From assembly GCA_025084515.1 (NCBI GenBank), contig JAJAGP010000354.1:394428-458427 (forward strand): DNA of 64,000 nt, given 5' to 3'. The stretch is from Ancistrus triradiatus. Its lineage: Eukaryota > Chordata > Actinopteri > Siluriformes > Loricariidae. This document shows positions 52,301 to 57,835 of the stretch, piece after piece; position 1 is the stretch's first letter; each line of letters starts with the position of its first letter. A program made the translations under genes and the position numbers. The notes beneath the pieces were generated by a model that was not told where the DNA came from, ran no database searches, and worked only from the letters and a program-made list of their open reading frames with translations.

Positions 52301-55300
52301 CAAATCCCACCTCTGCCAAGCTGCCACTGTTGGGTCCTTGAGCAAGACCCTTAACCCACAATTGCTTGGATTGTAAGACTGTATCAATTGTAAGTCGCTC
52401 TGGATAAGGGCATCTGCTAAATGCTGTAAATGTAAAAATGTAAATGTAAAATGTCCACCTTTTAACATGTGCGAAAATGAAAGACATCACATAACTAATG
52501 AAATGCATACAAAATTTAAAACCTGTGAAACACACAGAGAATACTGAACAATAAAAAGTTACTGTATAAAGCAAAAGTGCCATAATGGTAGCGCTTGTGT
52601 AGCTCAGCGGTCTCAAATGCTAGCTTTGGTGACCCTGGTTTGAGTCTTGGTTGTGCTGGTTTGGCTTTTGTGGTGAAGGACTCCTAATGCAGCAGAGTAA
52701 TGACCCAAAACATACCTTAAGGTTTTGCGACAACTACACACTTCCTTGCACACTCAAATGACCTGAGCCTCACTGAGCACTTGTGGGACAGTTGAAAGTC
52801 AACATTCAGTAACATCACATGACGCTTTCTAAAAGATGGTGAAATCATGCTAGGATAACATGGATTATCAGACTTATTCTTTATTTACATTTTAGTGTGT
52901 CAATGCAACTTTATAGCTGTACAGTTACAGACTGTAGCCCATCTGTTTCTCTACCTACTTTGTTAATCTTCTGTTAGAACTCTAATGGTCAGGACCTACA
53001 CAGATCAGGTACTGTTTGGGTGGTGGATCATTCTCAGCACTGCAGGGACACTGACATGTTAGTGTGTGTGGTGTTGGTGCACCATATCATTGTCACTTCA
53101 GTGATGAGAATGATCCACCAGCCAAATAATAGAACTACAAATTGGATTGACCATTAAAATTTAAATAAAGAATAGGCAGAATTTGTAAACTATAGAATGC
53201 CTAAGACTTTTGCACAGTACGTTATATCTGCTTCTCATACCACTGAAACTCACCTGTCTATGTGTGTGTGTGTGTTTGTCTGTGCGCGTAAGTGTAGCCG
53301 GCCTGTGTTTGTGTGTATTGGTCTGTCGGAGGGGGACCGGAGCTGGGAGAGGACTTTCTCCCGCTGGCCATACGGTGTGTGTGAGCAGCTAGTACCCATC
53401 ACCAGCCGTCTTCGCCCTGTGGAATGGATGGAGCGCACGCAGCACCTGTACAACTGGAGCCAACCACATGACAGGTACACCACCTACGTCTACTGCATAT
53501 TCCTGTTTCACCAGCTGTTTAACAGTTCAGGGATGCCTTTAAAAAACAAAAAACAAAACGATTAATCTGATGTAATCGTCTTATGATTGATGAACAACTT
53601 TAAGAATGACTTAACTTTAAGAGCGCCAGTTTTGCGAGTGTTACCCAATGTTAGTCTCCAACATTACGAATGAATTTTAAGTACTAGTTTCAGGGCATCT
53701 GCGCTGGAAAGGGCCACCAGTGTAAACTTAATAACCTATTTACACATGGTCTTAATACTATACCACAAAAGTATCTAAGAAAGTAATTATTATTAAAAAA
53801 AACTTAGAAGTATTTAAAATTCTGGTATAAAAATGTAATTGATTTATGATTTATATCCTGGTGTAAATGAAACACTATATACATTAAAGCTCAGAATTTA
53901 ACTAATGACCTTCACAGCGGGAGGCTGTAACGCTACCCACTATACCATGATGCAGACAGCCAAAGTTAATTTAATACTAGTAATCTACTAACTACATAAT
54001 TCAAGCTAGTACATTTAAATTTTGTTGGCCTTTAATGTAGTGTATGTGATGCAATTACGTTTCCAAAAGCAAGTATTCATTTTCTTGAATTTGTGTTTTA
54101 CATAGCCTACTGTTGCCATGCATAGAACCAGTGCATCAGGAAGTGTTTCTAATGGAAAATGGTCAGCCTGTATCGTTTTTGAAGTAGAACTGCATGTGAA
54201 TGTCACATGGGCCAGAACAAGTTTATAAACAAGTTTAAGTACTTAGTTAATTGCAAAAGGGTTTGGCGAAACGCTTACGAAGTACTTAGCATTACGGACA
54301 TTTTGGGGAACCCACCCCAGGCCATTAACATAGCTGTATGTAAAATATATCCTACACTACAAACAACCACTGAAATAAAGATCCGTACAGGACGGAGCTT
54401 TTTAGTTTTCGTCAGATGAACCTCCTTTACCGCTCACACTTGGTCCTCCATTGCTTCTGAAGTCCACTTACCCACTACACTGACTTCCTGCTGGGAAGGC
54501 ATCCACCGTCTCCAGCTTCAAAGTCGTTATTAGTCTGCTGACCCCACCCTAATGACTTTCTAAACTGCAGCGTGCTGATGCGTGTGTATAAAGTGAAATT
54601 AGTTCTAGTCTCGGGCACTGAGGCTGTGCGCGCCTGCCTGGTATTCAGCGAGCTAATCGGGGTTGAATGGTGTGACATTACTCTCCTCTTGGCCGCTACA
54701 AGCGTGTCCGTCCCTGCCCGGCAGCCAAATATTAGCGGGGAAGTCACATGCTAAAATATTCCTTTGAAGGAGAGGCCGCATGCTTATTGAAGAAATGTGG
54801 AAATATGTGGGTCATTTAGCACATGGAAATGCTTTTAAAGAGTGCAGGCACTGAGTATGAGCTGCGACATGATTTTAGGAGGATCTTCAGACTTGCTGTC
54901 AGGTTTTTAGGCCTTTCTGCAAGTAGAAAGTTGGATGGTCGTTGTTGATACCATCAGCAATACTTTTTCTATTTATTTTATAAACTCTTTTTATTTATGA
55001 CTCCCACAGTTCCATGTGGTGTGTTATTTCCCCTACTATTTCAAAATGATGTGATAGTACTGATAGAACATGAAAGGATGTACTCGTAGTAATGTAATTG
55101 GATTACAAGCCAAGAATCAAAAGCTGGACTCATGCACACAGCTATTGTTTCTTGTGATTTTCCATCATAGCTTTCCTCCAGGCTCATGGGAGAGAGTGGC
55201 CAATGAAGAAATGTGGCAGGCCAGGTAATGTATTCCATTCTCACTGTTATCTGTTGCCAGAAATCCAAATACCTCAGACTGCACTTGATCTTACCCTGTG

Positions 55301-57835
55301 CCATGTGTACAGAATTAAAATGCCTCTTCTAGTAGAAGCTAAATGTAATTTCTATGGTTGCCTTATAGGATGAAAATGGCATTCTTCCTCTTTGACCTTG
55401 CTGAGAGGATGGAGGGAGGGAGCCAGGCTCATCTCTATGAGCTCTCTTATAATGTAAGTATGAGACAGTGGATGTGTTTCAGCCGTAACACTCCTGCCAT
55501 CTCTTATCTAGTGAAATGCAATGGTTTTTTAGTTATGTATAGGAGTTACAGTTGTTGTTTGGGAATTGATACAGAGTTGTAAAATGTCACAATGGAAATT
55601 TCTTAAATATTTCTGCGAGGCTCTTTTAATATGTCGTTTCGTTGAGGAAGGGCTTCACTGTTTCCATTTATGATGCATGTCTGTGAAGAATTAGGAAGCA
55701 AAATGTCCATTAATGCCCCATACCTTCTCATATTCCTACCTTATATTTCAGATTTTATGATTTTTTTAATTGCACTGCAGTATATTCATAGTTGTAGTGT
55801 ATAATTATGTTGTAGCAATGAAGCAGTTACATTAATAACATTAATTGCATGATTTTTACGTTATTCATGAATAATCACATTTAGGCCTGCTCCGTTTTGA
55901 CCTTTAAAAGTACTCTTATTAAAAAGCACTCAACAATACGAGTGGATATTATGAACTTCCACAGAATGTATTTAATACTAGATGTTTGATATGTGGTGTC
56001 TACGATAATATCTTATTTGGTGTTTTAAGGATGTGTTAGCTGGCACTGACCTTCTCTAAATTTCTGCATAAATATTACATTGGTCATTAGCAGATTTTGA
56101 AGTCCTAAAAATAAAGAGAACCAAAATGAGCAAATGAGACAAGAATATTGTACTTGGTTATTTAGTTATTGAGGAAATTAGCCAATGTTTTGTATCTATG
56201 AGTGGCAAAAGTAAGCTCTCAGTAACTGGTAACTAAAGTAACTACAACAAAACACTTCCAGTAACTGACGATCAATCCTGGATGTTGACTTAGAGCCTAT
56301 TTAGCCCATTCCTCTGTACAGAACATCTTCATTTCTGGTTGGCTAGTGGGCTTCTTCACTGCTTCCACATCATTTCTGTTTGGATTAAGGTCGGGACTTG
56401 GACTTGGCCATTGAAAAACATTAACGTTATTCTTCTGTAATCATATTTGGAATGATTGTGTGCTTAGGGTTGCTTTCTTTCTGCATGTTCTCTTGAGATT
56501 TGGTTCACAGACAGATGTCCTGATATTTTGCATTAGAATTTCCTGACATAATTTAGAGTTTATTGTTCCATCACTTATGGCAAGCTGTTCTGGCTTGGCT
56601 GTAGCAAAATAGGTCTGGACCATGATACTACCACCACCATGTTTTACAGATTCTTACGCTTTAATGCAGTGTATTTCTTTCACCAGACATCTATATGGTT
56701 TTCATCCATCAAGTGACTTTCTCCTTTCAACGCTGCCTTGCACACCATTGTTGTTCAGTGCTTTTCTGACTTATGAACATTAGCCAATGTGACAGAGAGC
56801 TTTAGTTGCTCAGAAGTATCCCTGGGTTTCTTGGTGACCACATGGATCGTTATACACATTGCTCTTGGAATGATCTTTGTTGGTCAGCCCCTCCTGGGAA
56901 GGTAACAATGGTCTTGAATTTCCTTCATTTCTACATGTGTCTGACTGTGGATTGGTGGATCCCAAATTCTTAGATGGTTTTGTAACCTTTTCCAGCCTAG
57001 CGAGCATCAACAACTCTTTACCTGAGCTTTGCAGAAATCTCCTTTGTTCGTGCCATGATACACTTCCATAAATGCCTGTTTTGAAGATCAGATATTGATA
57101 GATTTCTGCTCTTTAAATACAACAGTGTCCCCACTCACATCTGATTGTCCTGTCACTGATTGAAAACACTTGACTAATTTCACCTTCAATTAACTGCTGA
57201 TCCTGGAGATTCACATATTTTCTTAACTCCCAGATATGTAATCTATGGATCATTTCCCTCAATAATTAAGTGATCAAATATAATATATTTGTCTCATTTG
57301 TTTAAAGGGTTTTCTTTATCTAGCTTTAGGGCTTGTGTAAACATTTTATTACATTTAGGTCATTTTTATATGCAGAAATACAGAAAACTGTAAAGGGCTT
57401 GCAAACATTCAAGCACCACTATATCTGCAACAGGCAGATGTACTGTCATATCATAATACTTCACTGCTGTTTCTGAAGCATCCCCTATTCCAGTTTTACC
57501 GTGGAAAGGTTCATTTAGTTCTCATTTGTATCTCACAATGGCCTGCTTTTCTTTTTTGACAGCTCTATTGCCAAATCGTGGATGACCAGGCTGATTATCC
57601 AACAAACTGGGATAAGAATCTGGCTCTGGCTGCGGAGCGCTTGCTTCGTTCTGGTGCAGGGAGTCATGGGCCCGAGTCTCTTCTGAGTCGCAGTATCCAA
57701 CACTTTACCCGCTATCTTAAGAAAGAACCGACAGACCCTCAGAGTGAGGCCATCCGGTCGACTATCACACACCTTAGCAAGGAGAGAGACAGACTAAGAC
57801 ACCTACAGAGACAAAGAACAAACACACCTCTATGA
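20600..57835 (+). CDS. tmem260: Protein O-mannosyltransferase TMEM260 (15 exons, first exon not found)
   Basis: Exons at 20600, 23924, 38070, 38328, 40833, 41846, 42945, 44315, 46263, 50647, 50928, 53298, 55171, 55369 and 57563 join in frame. They give 655 residues plus a TGA stop at 57833-57835. Every junction has AG/GT sites and matching phase. Known of the family: TMEM260 is a multi-pass ER enzyme with a DUF2723-type region that attaches O-mannose to folded IPT domains of plexins and the MET and RON receptors. Human TMEM260 is about 707 residues, which fits this product plus a first exon of about 50 residues. Family-typical motifs seen include GELITAACELG, VAHPPGYPLF, AEVFSLNNLF, ARWTWGDQTT, FFAWRANLDI, GDLPGNTLRY and NEEMWQAR. 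Membrane-type hydrophobic segments fall in exons 3-6 and 8-10; exons 11-16 are hydrophilic and expected to be lumenal. The frame is intact throughout, so the gene looks functional. Confidence 0.95.
21000..21420. other. GC-richer stretch in intron 2
   Basis: Locally elevated GC with an open 120-codon frame on the + strand (21025-21387). The translation is not domain-like and no acceptor and donor pair frames it convincingly. Could be a conserved intronic element. Confidence 0.25.
21690..21820 (+). repeat. tRNA-derived SINE, copy (sense)
   Basis: Contains the family's promoter-like B box GGGTTCAATTCCC (21733-21745) followed by the body ending in ATTGCTTGGATTGTAAGA. Diverged from the copy at 52249-52451. 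Confidence 0.75.
22151..22483. mobile_element. hAT-type MITE
   Basis: Starts TAGGGGTGGCCAATATGG and ends with its complement-like CATATTGACCACCCTA. The 8-bp target duplication GTTTGCAG is perfect (22143-22150 and 22484-22491). At 333 bp it has no coding capacity. An internal part recurs at 36803-36930. Confidence 0.92.
22795..22975 (-). repeat. tRNA-like SINE fragment (antisense)
   Basis: Contains GGCTCGAACCCGGGTTCC, whose complement includes a B-box-like GGTTCGAGCC. The flanks look like a second, distinct SINE family. No intact tRNA cloverleaf is evident. Confidence 0.45.
23530..23700. promoter_or_regulatory. Candidate conserved non-coding block B (intron 2)
   Basis: Repeat-free sequence rich in GATA-like and homeodomain-like words (GTTATCAGGG, TTATCGCTC, CCTAATTGC, GGTTATCGGG). 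It ends at a TG microsatellite. Regulatory role is inference. Confidence 0.22.
23701..23745. repeat. (TG)n microsatellite
   Basis: About 19 uninterrupted TG units, then a short CG run (CGCGCGC). Confidence 0.97.
23924..24075 (+). CDS. tmem260: tmem260 exon 3
   Basis: 152 nt, phase 0 in and phase 2 out. Codes VAHPPGYPLF, the most conserved motif of the family, then two hydrophobic segments ending CALLGAAASGTLCYTVC. Acceptor TTGTCTCTCAG and donor GTAGG. Confidence 0.95.
24217..24970. mobile_element. hAT-type element in intron 3
   Basis: Left end CAGGGTGTCCAAA and right end the complement of CAGGGGTGACCAAA. The flanking 8-mers CCCTACAC and TCCTATAC match at 6 of 8 positions, a decayed target duplication. 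No transposase in the 754-bp interior. Confidence 0.75.
25073..25360 (+). repeat. Dispersed teleost repeat, copy 2
   Basis: Homologous to 1-355, with 'aacattcatacctggcctatttagagcaaccaattaacc' spread over 25168-25206 and CTCTGGAGCTGTGAG near 25327. Inserted within the degenerate minisatellite. Confidence 0.7.
25687..25835 (-). repeat. tRNA-derived SINE, copy (antisense)
   Basis: Family body in reverse: CATTTAGCAGACGAC, ATCCAGGGCGACTTGC, then the B-box complement GGTTTTGAACC. Right end truncated before the A box. Confidence 0.8.
26085..28250. other. Intron 3 sequence with no recognised element
   Basis: Ordinary AT-rich intron. A weak match to the 'cagtcctttacagggctt' type repeat tail lies near 27585-27605. 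No exon, RNA gene or complete transposon seen. Confidence 0.4.
28255..28430. mobile_element. Mariner-like remnant
   Basis: Shares GGTTAATGTAAGTGTTTTAA and 'cccatcataaatc' with the mariner-like element at 18850-20219 (19298-19320 and 20017-20030). Ends are lost. Confidence 0.55.
28730..28985. promoter_or_regulatory. Candidate conserved non-coding block C (intron 3)
   Basis: Repeat-free, higher GC than the surrounding intron, with several CTGCT/CAGCTG words (GCAGCTGATTTCACAGCTGG). Inference only; no element class assigned. Confidence 0.18.
29645..30100 (-). repeat. Dispersed teleost repeat (about 450 bp)
   Basis: Recognisable blocks are GGTCTTCTGCTGCTGTAGCC (29659), TCTGGCCATTCTCCTCTGAC (29781), GATCAGCAGTTTCTGAAATA (29915) and 'gcattaatgagcag' (30057). 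This is a common fish interspersed repeat by memory; its class is uncertain and orientation is nominal. Confidence 0.6.
30105..32050. other. Intron 3 sequence with a perfect hairpin but no gene
   Basis: Nothing gene-like. A perfect 15-bp inverted repeat, TTCATTTAATTAATT at 31250-31264 and its complement at 31271-31285, is separated by CCAATC. Overlapping open frames at 30016-30381 lack support. Confidence 0.5.
32057..33381 (+). mobile_element. Tc1-like transposon in intron 3
   Basis: Both ends carry CAGTGGGGCAAA and its complement TTTTGCCCCACTG, flanked by TA duplications (32055-32056 and 33382-33383). Length is 1325 bp, close to a complete Tc1 element. The transposase on the same strand is disrupted (see 32218-33047). 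Same orientation as tmem260, so it is a potential source of cryptic splice or polyadenylation signals within the intron. Confidence 0.95.
32218..33047 (+). pseudogene. Tc1 transposase, frame-broken
   Basis: The start MAKTKELSKDTRKKIV opens a helix-turn-helix DNA-binding region (to about 32370). The frame then shifts to 32372-32668, which ends at the first catalytic aspartate region (DNIMWSD). A third frame, 32748-33047, holds the second aspartate (FQHDNDLKHTA) and the catalytic glutamate region (SPDLNLIENVW). At least two frameshifts and stop codons separate these parts. All three DDE positions can be seen, but no single protein can be made. Confidence 0.92.
33385..34905. other. Intron 3 sequence with small repeat scraps
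   Basis: A retroelement-tail-like piece (GGTGCCTATCCCCAGAGAAC) lies at about 33640-33730, a relative of the foldback arm at 34046-34110, and a solitary Tc1-type terminus (GTGTCCAAACTTTTGCATAA) at 34787-34806. No gene seen. Confidence 0.45.
34910..35345. promoter_or_regulatory. Candidate conserved non-coding block D (intron 3)
   Basis: Repeat-free, mixed-composition sequence between AT-rich flanks. Contains GAGATAAAAG, ATCAAAGAGG (TCF/LEF-like) and TCAGCTGCTGATG. A 69-codon frame at 35030-35239 has no splice support. Inference. Confidence 0.22.
35590..36060. promoter_or_regulatory. Candidate conserved non-coding block E (intron 3)
   Basis: About 470 bp of repeat-free, GC-balanced sequence with dense developmental-type motifs. 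Examples are GGTCTGATAAGGCGG (GATA site), GCGATTAAGC, GATACCGTTAATGG, GCCTAATTTGCC and AGCTGATAGGCTGATGAGG. Open frames occur on the minus strand but none has coding character. Of the blocks in this window it looks most like an enhancer. tmem260 lies beside otx2 in other vertebrates, so a long-range otx2 element is plausible. Confidence 0.35.
36530..36640 (+). repeat. Dispersed teleost repeat, fragment
   Basis: Shares GGATGTGGGAGGAAAC, ACCCATGCAGACA and CACACAGGTGG with the family at 1-355 and 25073-25360. A short CA microsatellite follows at 36657-36672. Confidence 0.6.
36803..36930. mobile_element. hAT MITE remnant
   Basis: Homologous to the inside of the hAT MITE at 22151-22483: CATCAGTAGCGACAGATTCT and 'catccagttaaacaggactaatt' match with scattered changes. 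A hAT-like terminus, TAGAGATTCACCGATCGAT (36933), follows. Confidence 0.65.
37286..37313. repeat. (TA)n microsatellite
   Basis: About 14 TA units preceded by a T-rich run. Confidence 0.95.
37320..38060. other. 3' end of intron 3, no recognised element
   Basis: Open frame 37499-37894 on the + strand is not domain-like and has no donor or acceptor pair in phase with tmem260. Confidence 0.4.
38070..38247 (+). CDS. tmem260: tmem260 exon 4
   Basis: 178 nt, phase 2 in and 0 out. Codes a glycine-rich start, then VWQWSLVAEVFSLNNLFVGL and a hydrophobic segment. The WQWS...AEVFSLNN motif is diagnostic of TMEM260. Donor GTACAC. Confidence 0.95.
38328..38441 (+). CDS. tmem260: tmem260 exon 5
   Basis: 114 nt, in phase at both ends. 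Codes CCGLSLCNQHTLVVYVLVII, a conserved short loop followed by a membrane segment. Only 80 nt of intron separates it from exon 4. Acceptor TCTTTCCCCAG, donor GTGAGT. Confidence 0.95.
39010..40649. mobile_element. Mariner-like element in intron 5
   Basis: Left end CAATGATACCT and right end AGGTATCAATG are near-perfect inverted termini. About 110 bp at each end are inverted copies (AGACCCCCAGAAAG near 39083, and TTTCTGAGGGTCTGAATT near 40519). The right part matches 20039-20219. The 3' target TA is not preserved. No transposase recognised. Confidence 0.65.
40833..41012 (+). CDS. tmem260: tmem260 exon 6
   Basis: 180 nt, phase 0 both ends. One long hydrophobic segment (SLGLCFLAGFLPYLYLPISS), then ARWTWGDQTTLTG and EYGTFSL, strongly conserved family signatures. 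Acceptor TTGTGTTCCAG, donor GTACAA. Confidence 0.96.
41081..41607 (+). mobile_element. Internally deleted Tc1-type element (intron 6)
   Basis: Ends CAGTACTGGCCAAAAGTCTT and the complement of CAGTACTGTGCAAATGTCTT, flanked by TA. The 527-bp body keeps a scrap of transposase (41365-41490). A sister copy is at 59079-59556 and a solitary end at 53195-53221. Confidence 0.88.
41654..41759 (-). repeat. tRNA-derived SINE, 3'-truncated (antisense)
   Basis: Head part of the SINE in reverse, ending TCCATAGTCCAGTGCCTTC and CACCACCACAGTC. Ends 86 nt before exon 7. Confidence 0.75.
41846..41886 (+). CDS. tmem260: tmem260 exon 7
   Basis: 41-nt exon coding AKSERRDNLVQMI plus two bases (phase 2 out). The short acceptor region is TTTTTGAACGCAG, the donor GTGAGT. 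The small size matches the family, where a short charged loop follows EYGTFSL. Confidence 0.9.
41890..42940. other. Intron 7, no recognised element
   Basis: Intron sequence without repeat termini or exon-like signals. Minus-strand open frames near 41952-42291 are unsupported. Confidence 0.4.
42945..43031 (+). CDS. tmem260: tmem260 exon 8
   Basis: 87 nt, phase 2 in and out. Reads QAQLNHCVEDLSVPVLILAV and a membrane segment ending HATWK. Acceptor TTGTCTTTCAG, donor GTAGGT. Confidence 0.93.
43059..43262 (-). repeat. tRNA-derived SINE, full length (antisense)
   Basis: Starts ACATTTACAGCATTTAGCAG and ends GGGCTACCACAGTC. The complement carries the A-box-like TAGCCCAGCGGTTAAGG and a B-box-like GGTTCAAATCC. 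Begins only 27 nt after exon 8. Confidence 0.88.
43455..43960 (+). repeat. Dispersed repeat family R, copy 1
   Basis: Begins AGTCAAGTCAGATCTATTTA, then TTACAATGGAGCATTGTCTC and GGCAAGGAAAAACTCCC. Nearly identical to 63835-64000 and related to 48975-49540 and 62236-62770. Class unknown; common in fish by memory. Confidence 0.75.
44315..44423 (+). CDS. tmem260: tmem260 exon 9
   Basis: 109 nt, phase 2 in and 0 out. Membrane segment VVCLLAVMVSLYSVFFAW, then RANLDIEKPLFLGV, a family signature. Acceptor TTCAACTTCCAG, donor GTGAGT. Confidence 0.95.
44588..46241 (-). mobile_element. Tc1-type transposon in intron 9
   Basis: Ends CAGTGGCGCTTGAAAGTTTG and the complement of CAGTGGTGCTTGAAAGTTTG, each flanked by TA. 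Inverted repeats extend about 150 bp. The transposase is antisense to tmem260 and broken; the best piece is 44970-45194 with DNDPKHT and SPDLNPIEKLW. The right end lies 21 nt before exon 10. Confidence 0.95.
44970..45194 (-). pseudogene. Tc1 transposase fragment
   Basis: 75-codon remnant with the second catalytic aspartate region (QQDNDPKHTSHS) and the glutamate region (SPDLNPIEKLWKDLK). Upstream parts are frame-broken across 45195-46000. Confidence 0.9.
46263..46435 (+). CDS. tmem260: tmem260 exon 10
   Basis: 173 nt, phase 0 in and 2 out. Starts VERFWLQADAGVCVLAGVGL and ends in a membrane segment, AAllSHMIQLNY. The acceptor GTGTTGTGGGGTAG has almost no pyrimidine tract because a transposon ends just upstream. 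Donor GTGAGC. Confidence 0.93.
46500..47715. other. Intron 10, AT-rich with possible old hAT scraps
   Basis: A piece near 46562-46640 resembles the interior of hAT elements. An open frame at 47133-47405 is unsupported. No intact element defined. Confidence 0.35.
47721..48164. mobile_element. hAT-type element in intron 10
   Basis: The left end begins TAGTGATAGATTGAATAATT and the right end reads GTCAGTCAACCTCTA. The flanking 8-mers GTGTAAAC and GTGTAATC match at 7 of 8. The interior contains a run of 14 C at 47932-47945 and repeated ATCGG words near the right end. Confidence 0.7.
48360..48800. promoter_or_regulatory. Candidate conserved non-coding block F with duplicated GATTA module
   Basis: Repeat-free block. 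A 38-bp module is present twice, 57 bp apart (48493-48530 and 48550-48587). Both copies start TTGATTAG, share CTGGCCAC in the middle and end in AGATTA. Another CTGATTAGAG lies at 48672. At least five ATTA homeodomain cores fall within 190 bp. Likely role is an enhancer, for a neighbour such as otx2 or for tmem260. Inference. Confidence 0.35.
48975..49540 (+). repeat. Dispersed repeat family R, diverged copy
   Basis: Shares 'ttatttatgcagcactttttacag', GGTCTCAAAGCAGCTTTAC and GGCAAGGAAAAACTCC with the copy at 43455 but with many substitutions. Extent to the right is approximate. Confidence 0.65.
49661..49788 (-). repeat. tRNA-derived SINE, 5'-truncated body (antisense)
   Basis: From 'ccaagcagttgcggttaaagg' to AGGCTACCACAGTCC. 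The B-box complement is degraded (GGGATTTATAC). Confidence 0.75.
49790..50640. other. 3' part of intron 10, no recognised gene
   Basis: Possibly repeat-derived but I see no termini. Minus-strand open frames (49812-50069, 50186-50449) are unsupported. Confidence 0.35.
50647..50818 (+). CDS. tmem260: tmem260 exon 11
   Basis: 172 nt, phase 2 in and 0 out. Hydrophilic, with ECDQSRNEVVERFARELM, then LTRGDLPGNTLRYLHYCQDL and DLSLVDQE, all characteristic of the lumenal part after the last membrane segment. Acceptor TTGTTTCCAG, donor GTCAGT. Confidence 0.96.
50928..51067 (+). CDS. tmem260: tmem260 exon 12
   Basis: 140 nt, phase 0 in and 2 out. Codes MMTYSWYVPKLQEHLPGVKF and FNIEQFLQHNM. Acceptor TTATTCTCAG, donor GTGAGT. 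Only 109 nt separates it from exon 11. Confidence 0.95.
51575..52248 (+). mobile_element. Degenerate Tc1-type element, left part
   Basis: Keeps 'gaagcatggtggtggtcctg', equivalent to the KHGGG motif of Tc1 transposases, at 52075-52094. Also keeps a terminal-repeat-like block, AAGGTTCACATACATTTGCC, near 52119. Related to the family at 44588-46241. A SINE at 52249 abuts it and more Tc1-like sequence follows it. Confidence 0.6.
52249..52451 (+). repeat. tRNA-derived SINE, full length (sense)
   Basis: Best view of the family. A-box-like TGGTAGCCTAGCGGTTAAGG at 52251-52270, B box GGTTCAAATCC at 52297-52307, body with ATTGCTTGGATTGTAAGACT, tail ending in a (TGTAAA)n-like run. This is the internal RNA polymerase III promoter layout of a tRNA-derived SINE. 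Confidence 0.9.
52597..52665 (+). repeat. Second tRNA-like SINE head fragment
   Basis: TGTAGCTCAGCGGTCTC (A-box-like) and GGTTTGAGTCTTGG (B-box-like) lie about 30 bp apart. Not folded as a real tRNA by eye; likely a SINE head. Confidence 0.4.
52670..52810 (+). mobile_element. Tc1 transposase scrap
   Basis: Contains GTAATGACCCAAAACATACC (NDPKHT-like) and CTGAGCCTCACTGAGCACTT (DLNPIEHLW-like), heavily mutated. May be the far part of the element at 51575 split by the SINE. Confidence 0.5.
52950..53221. repeat. Dispersed fish repeat and solitary Tc1 end
   Basis: GGTGGTGGATCATTCTCAGC at 53020 and its inverted counterpart GAGAATGATCCACCAGCC at 53106 give a local inverted repeat. A solitary end, GCCTAAGACTTTTGCACAGT (53200-53219), belongs to the 41081 family. 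Confidence 0.6.
53298..53474 (+). CDS. tmem260: tmem260 exon 13
   Basis: 177 nt, phase 2 in and out. Codes RPVFVCIGLSEGDRSWERTF, RWPYGVCEQLVPI and HLYNWSQPHDR. The acceptor region is a TG repeat followed by GCGCGTAAGTGTAG rather than a normal pyrimidine tract. Donor GTACAC. Confidence 0.94.
53480..54475. other. Intron 13, 5' part, no recognised element
   Basis: AT-rich intron without visible repeat termini. Confidence 0.4.
54480..54860. promoter_or_regulatory. Candidate conserved non-coding block G (intron 13)
   Basis: Repeat-free, with GAGCTAATCGGGGTTGAATG, ATATTAGCGGGG, ACATGCTAAAATATTCC and the octamer-like ACATGGAAATGC. Frames are open on both strands without coding character. Inference. 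Confidence 0.28.
55171..55224 (+). CDS. tmem260: tmem260 exon 14
   Basis: 54 nt, phase 2 in and out. Codes FPPGSWERVANEEMWQA. The NEEMWQAR motif is a strong family marker. Acceptor TTCCATCATAG, donor GTAATG. Confidence 0.95.
55369..55453 (+). CDS. tmem260: tmem260 exon 15
   Basis: 85 nt, phase 2 in and 0 out. Codes MKMAFFLFDLAERMEGGSQA and HLYELSYN. Acceptor GTTGCCTTATAG, donor GTAAGT. Confidence 0.94.
56040..57422 (-). mobile_element. Degenerate Tc1-type element in intron 15
   Basis: Same family as 44588-46241. The right end has GCAAACATTCAAGCACCACT (57401-57420). The interior has 'ggattaaggtcgggacttggacttggcc' spread over 56382-56410, antisense to the SPDLNP region. It carries many more indels than the intron 9 copy, so it is older. 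Confidence 0.85.
57563..57835 (+). CDS. tmem260: tmem260 exon 16 (terminal) and stop
   Basis: 273 nt, phase 0, 90 residues and TGA. Codes YPTNWDKNLALAAERLLRSG and an arginine-rich helical tail (LSKERDRLRHLQRQ) ending NTPL. The length and a basic coiled C-terminus fit TMEM260. Acceptor CTTTTCTTTTTTGACAG. Confidence 0.96.
   Translation, partial: LYCQIVDDQADYPTNWDKNLALAAERLLRSGAGSHGPESLLSRSIQHFTRYLKKEPTDPQSEAIRSTITHLSKERDRLRHLQRQRTNTPL

Noticed and set aside
53250..53565. Alternative long frames across exon 13
   Set aside because: Only the frame joining exon 12 and exon 14 in phase gives TMEM260 motifs; the others are shadows.
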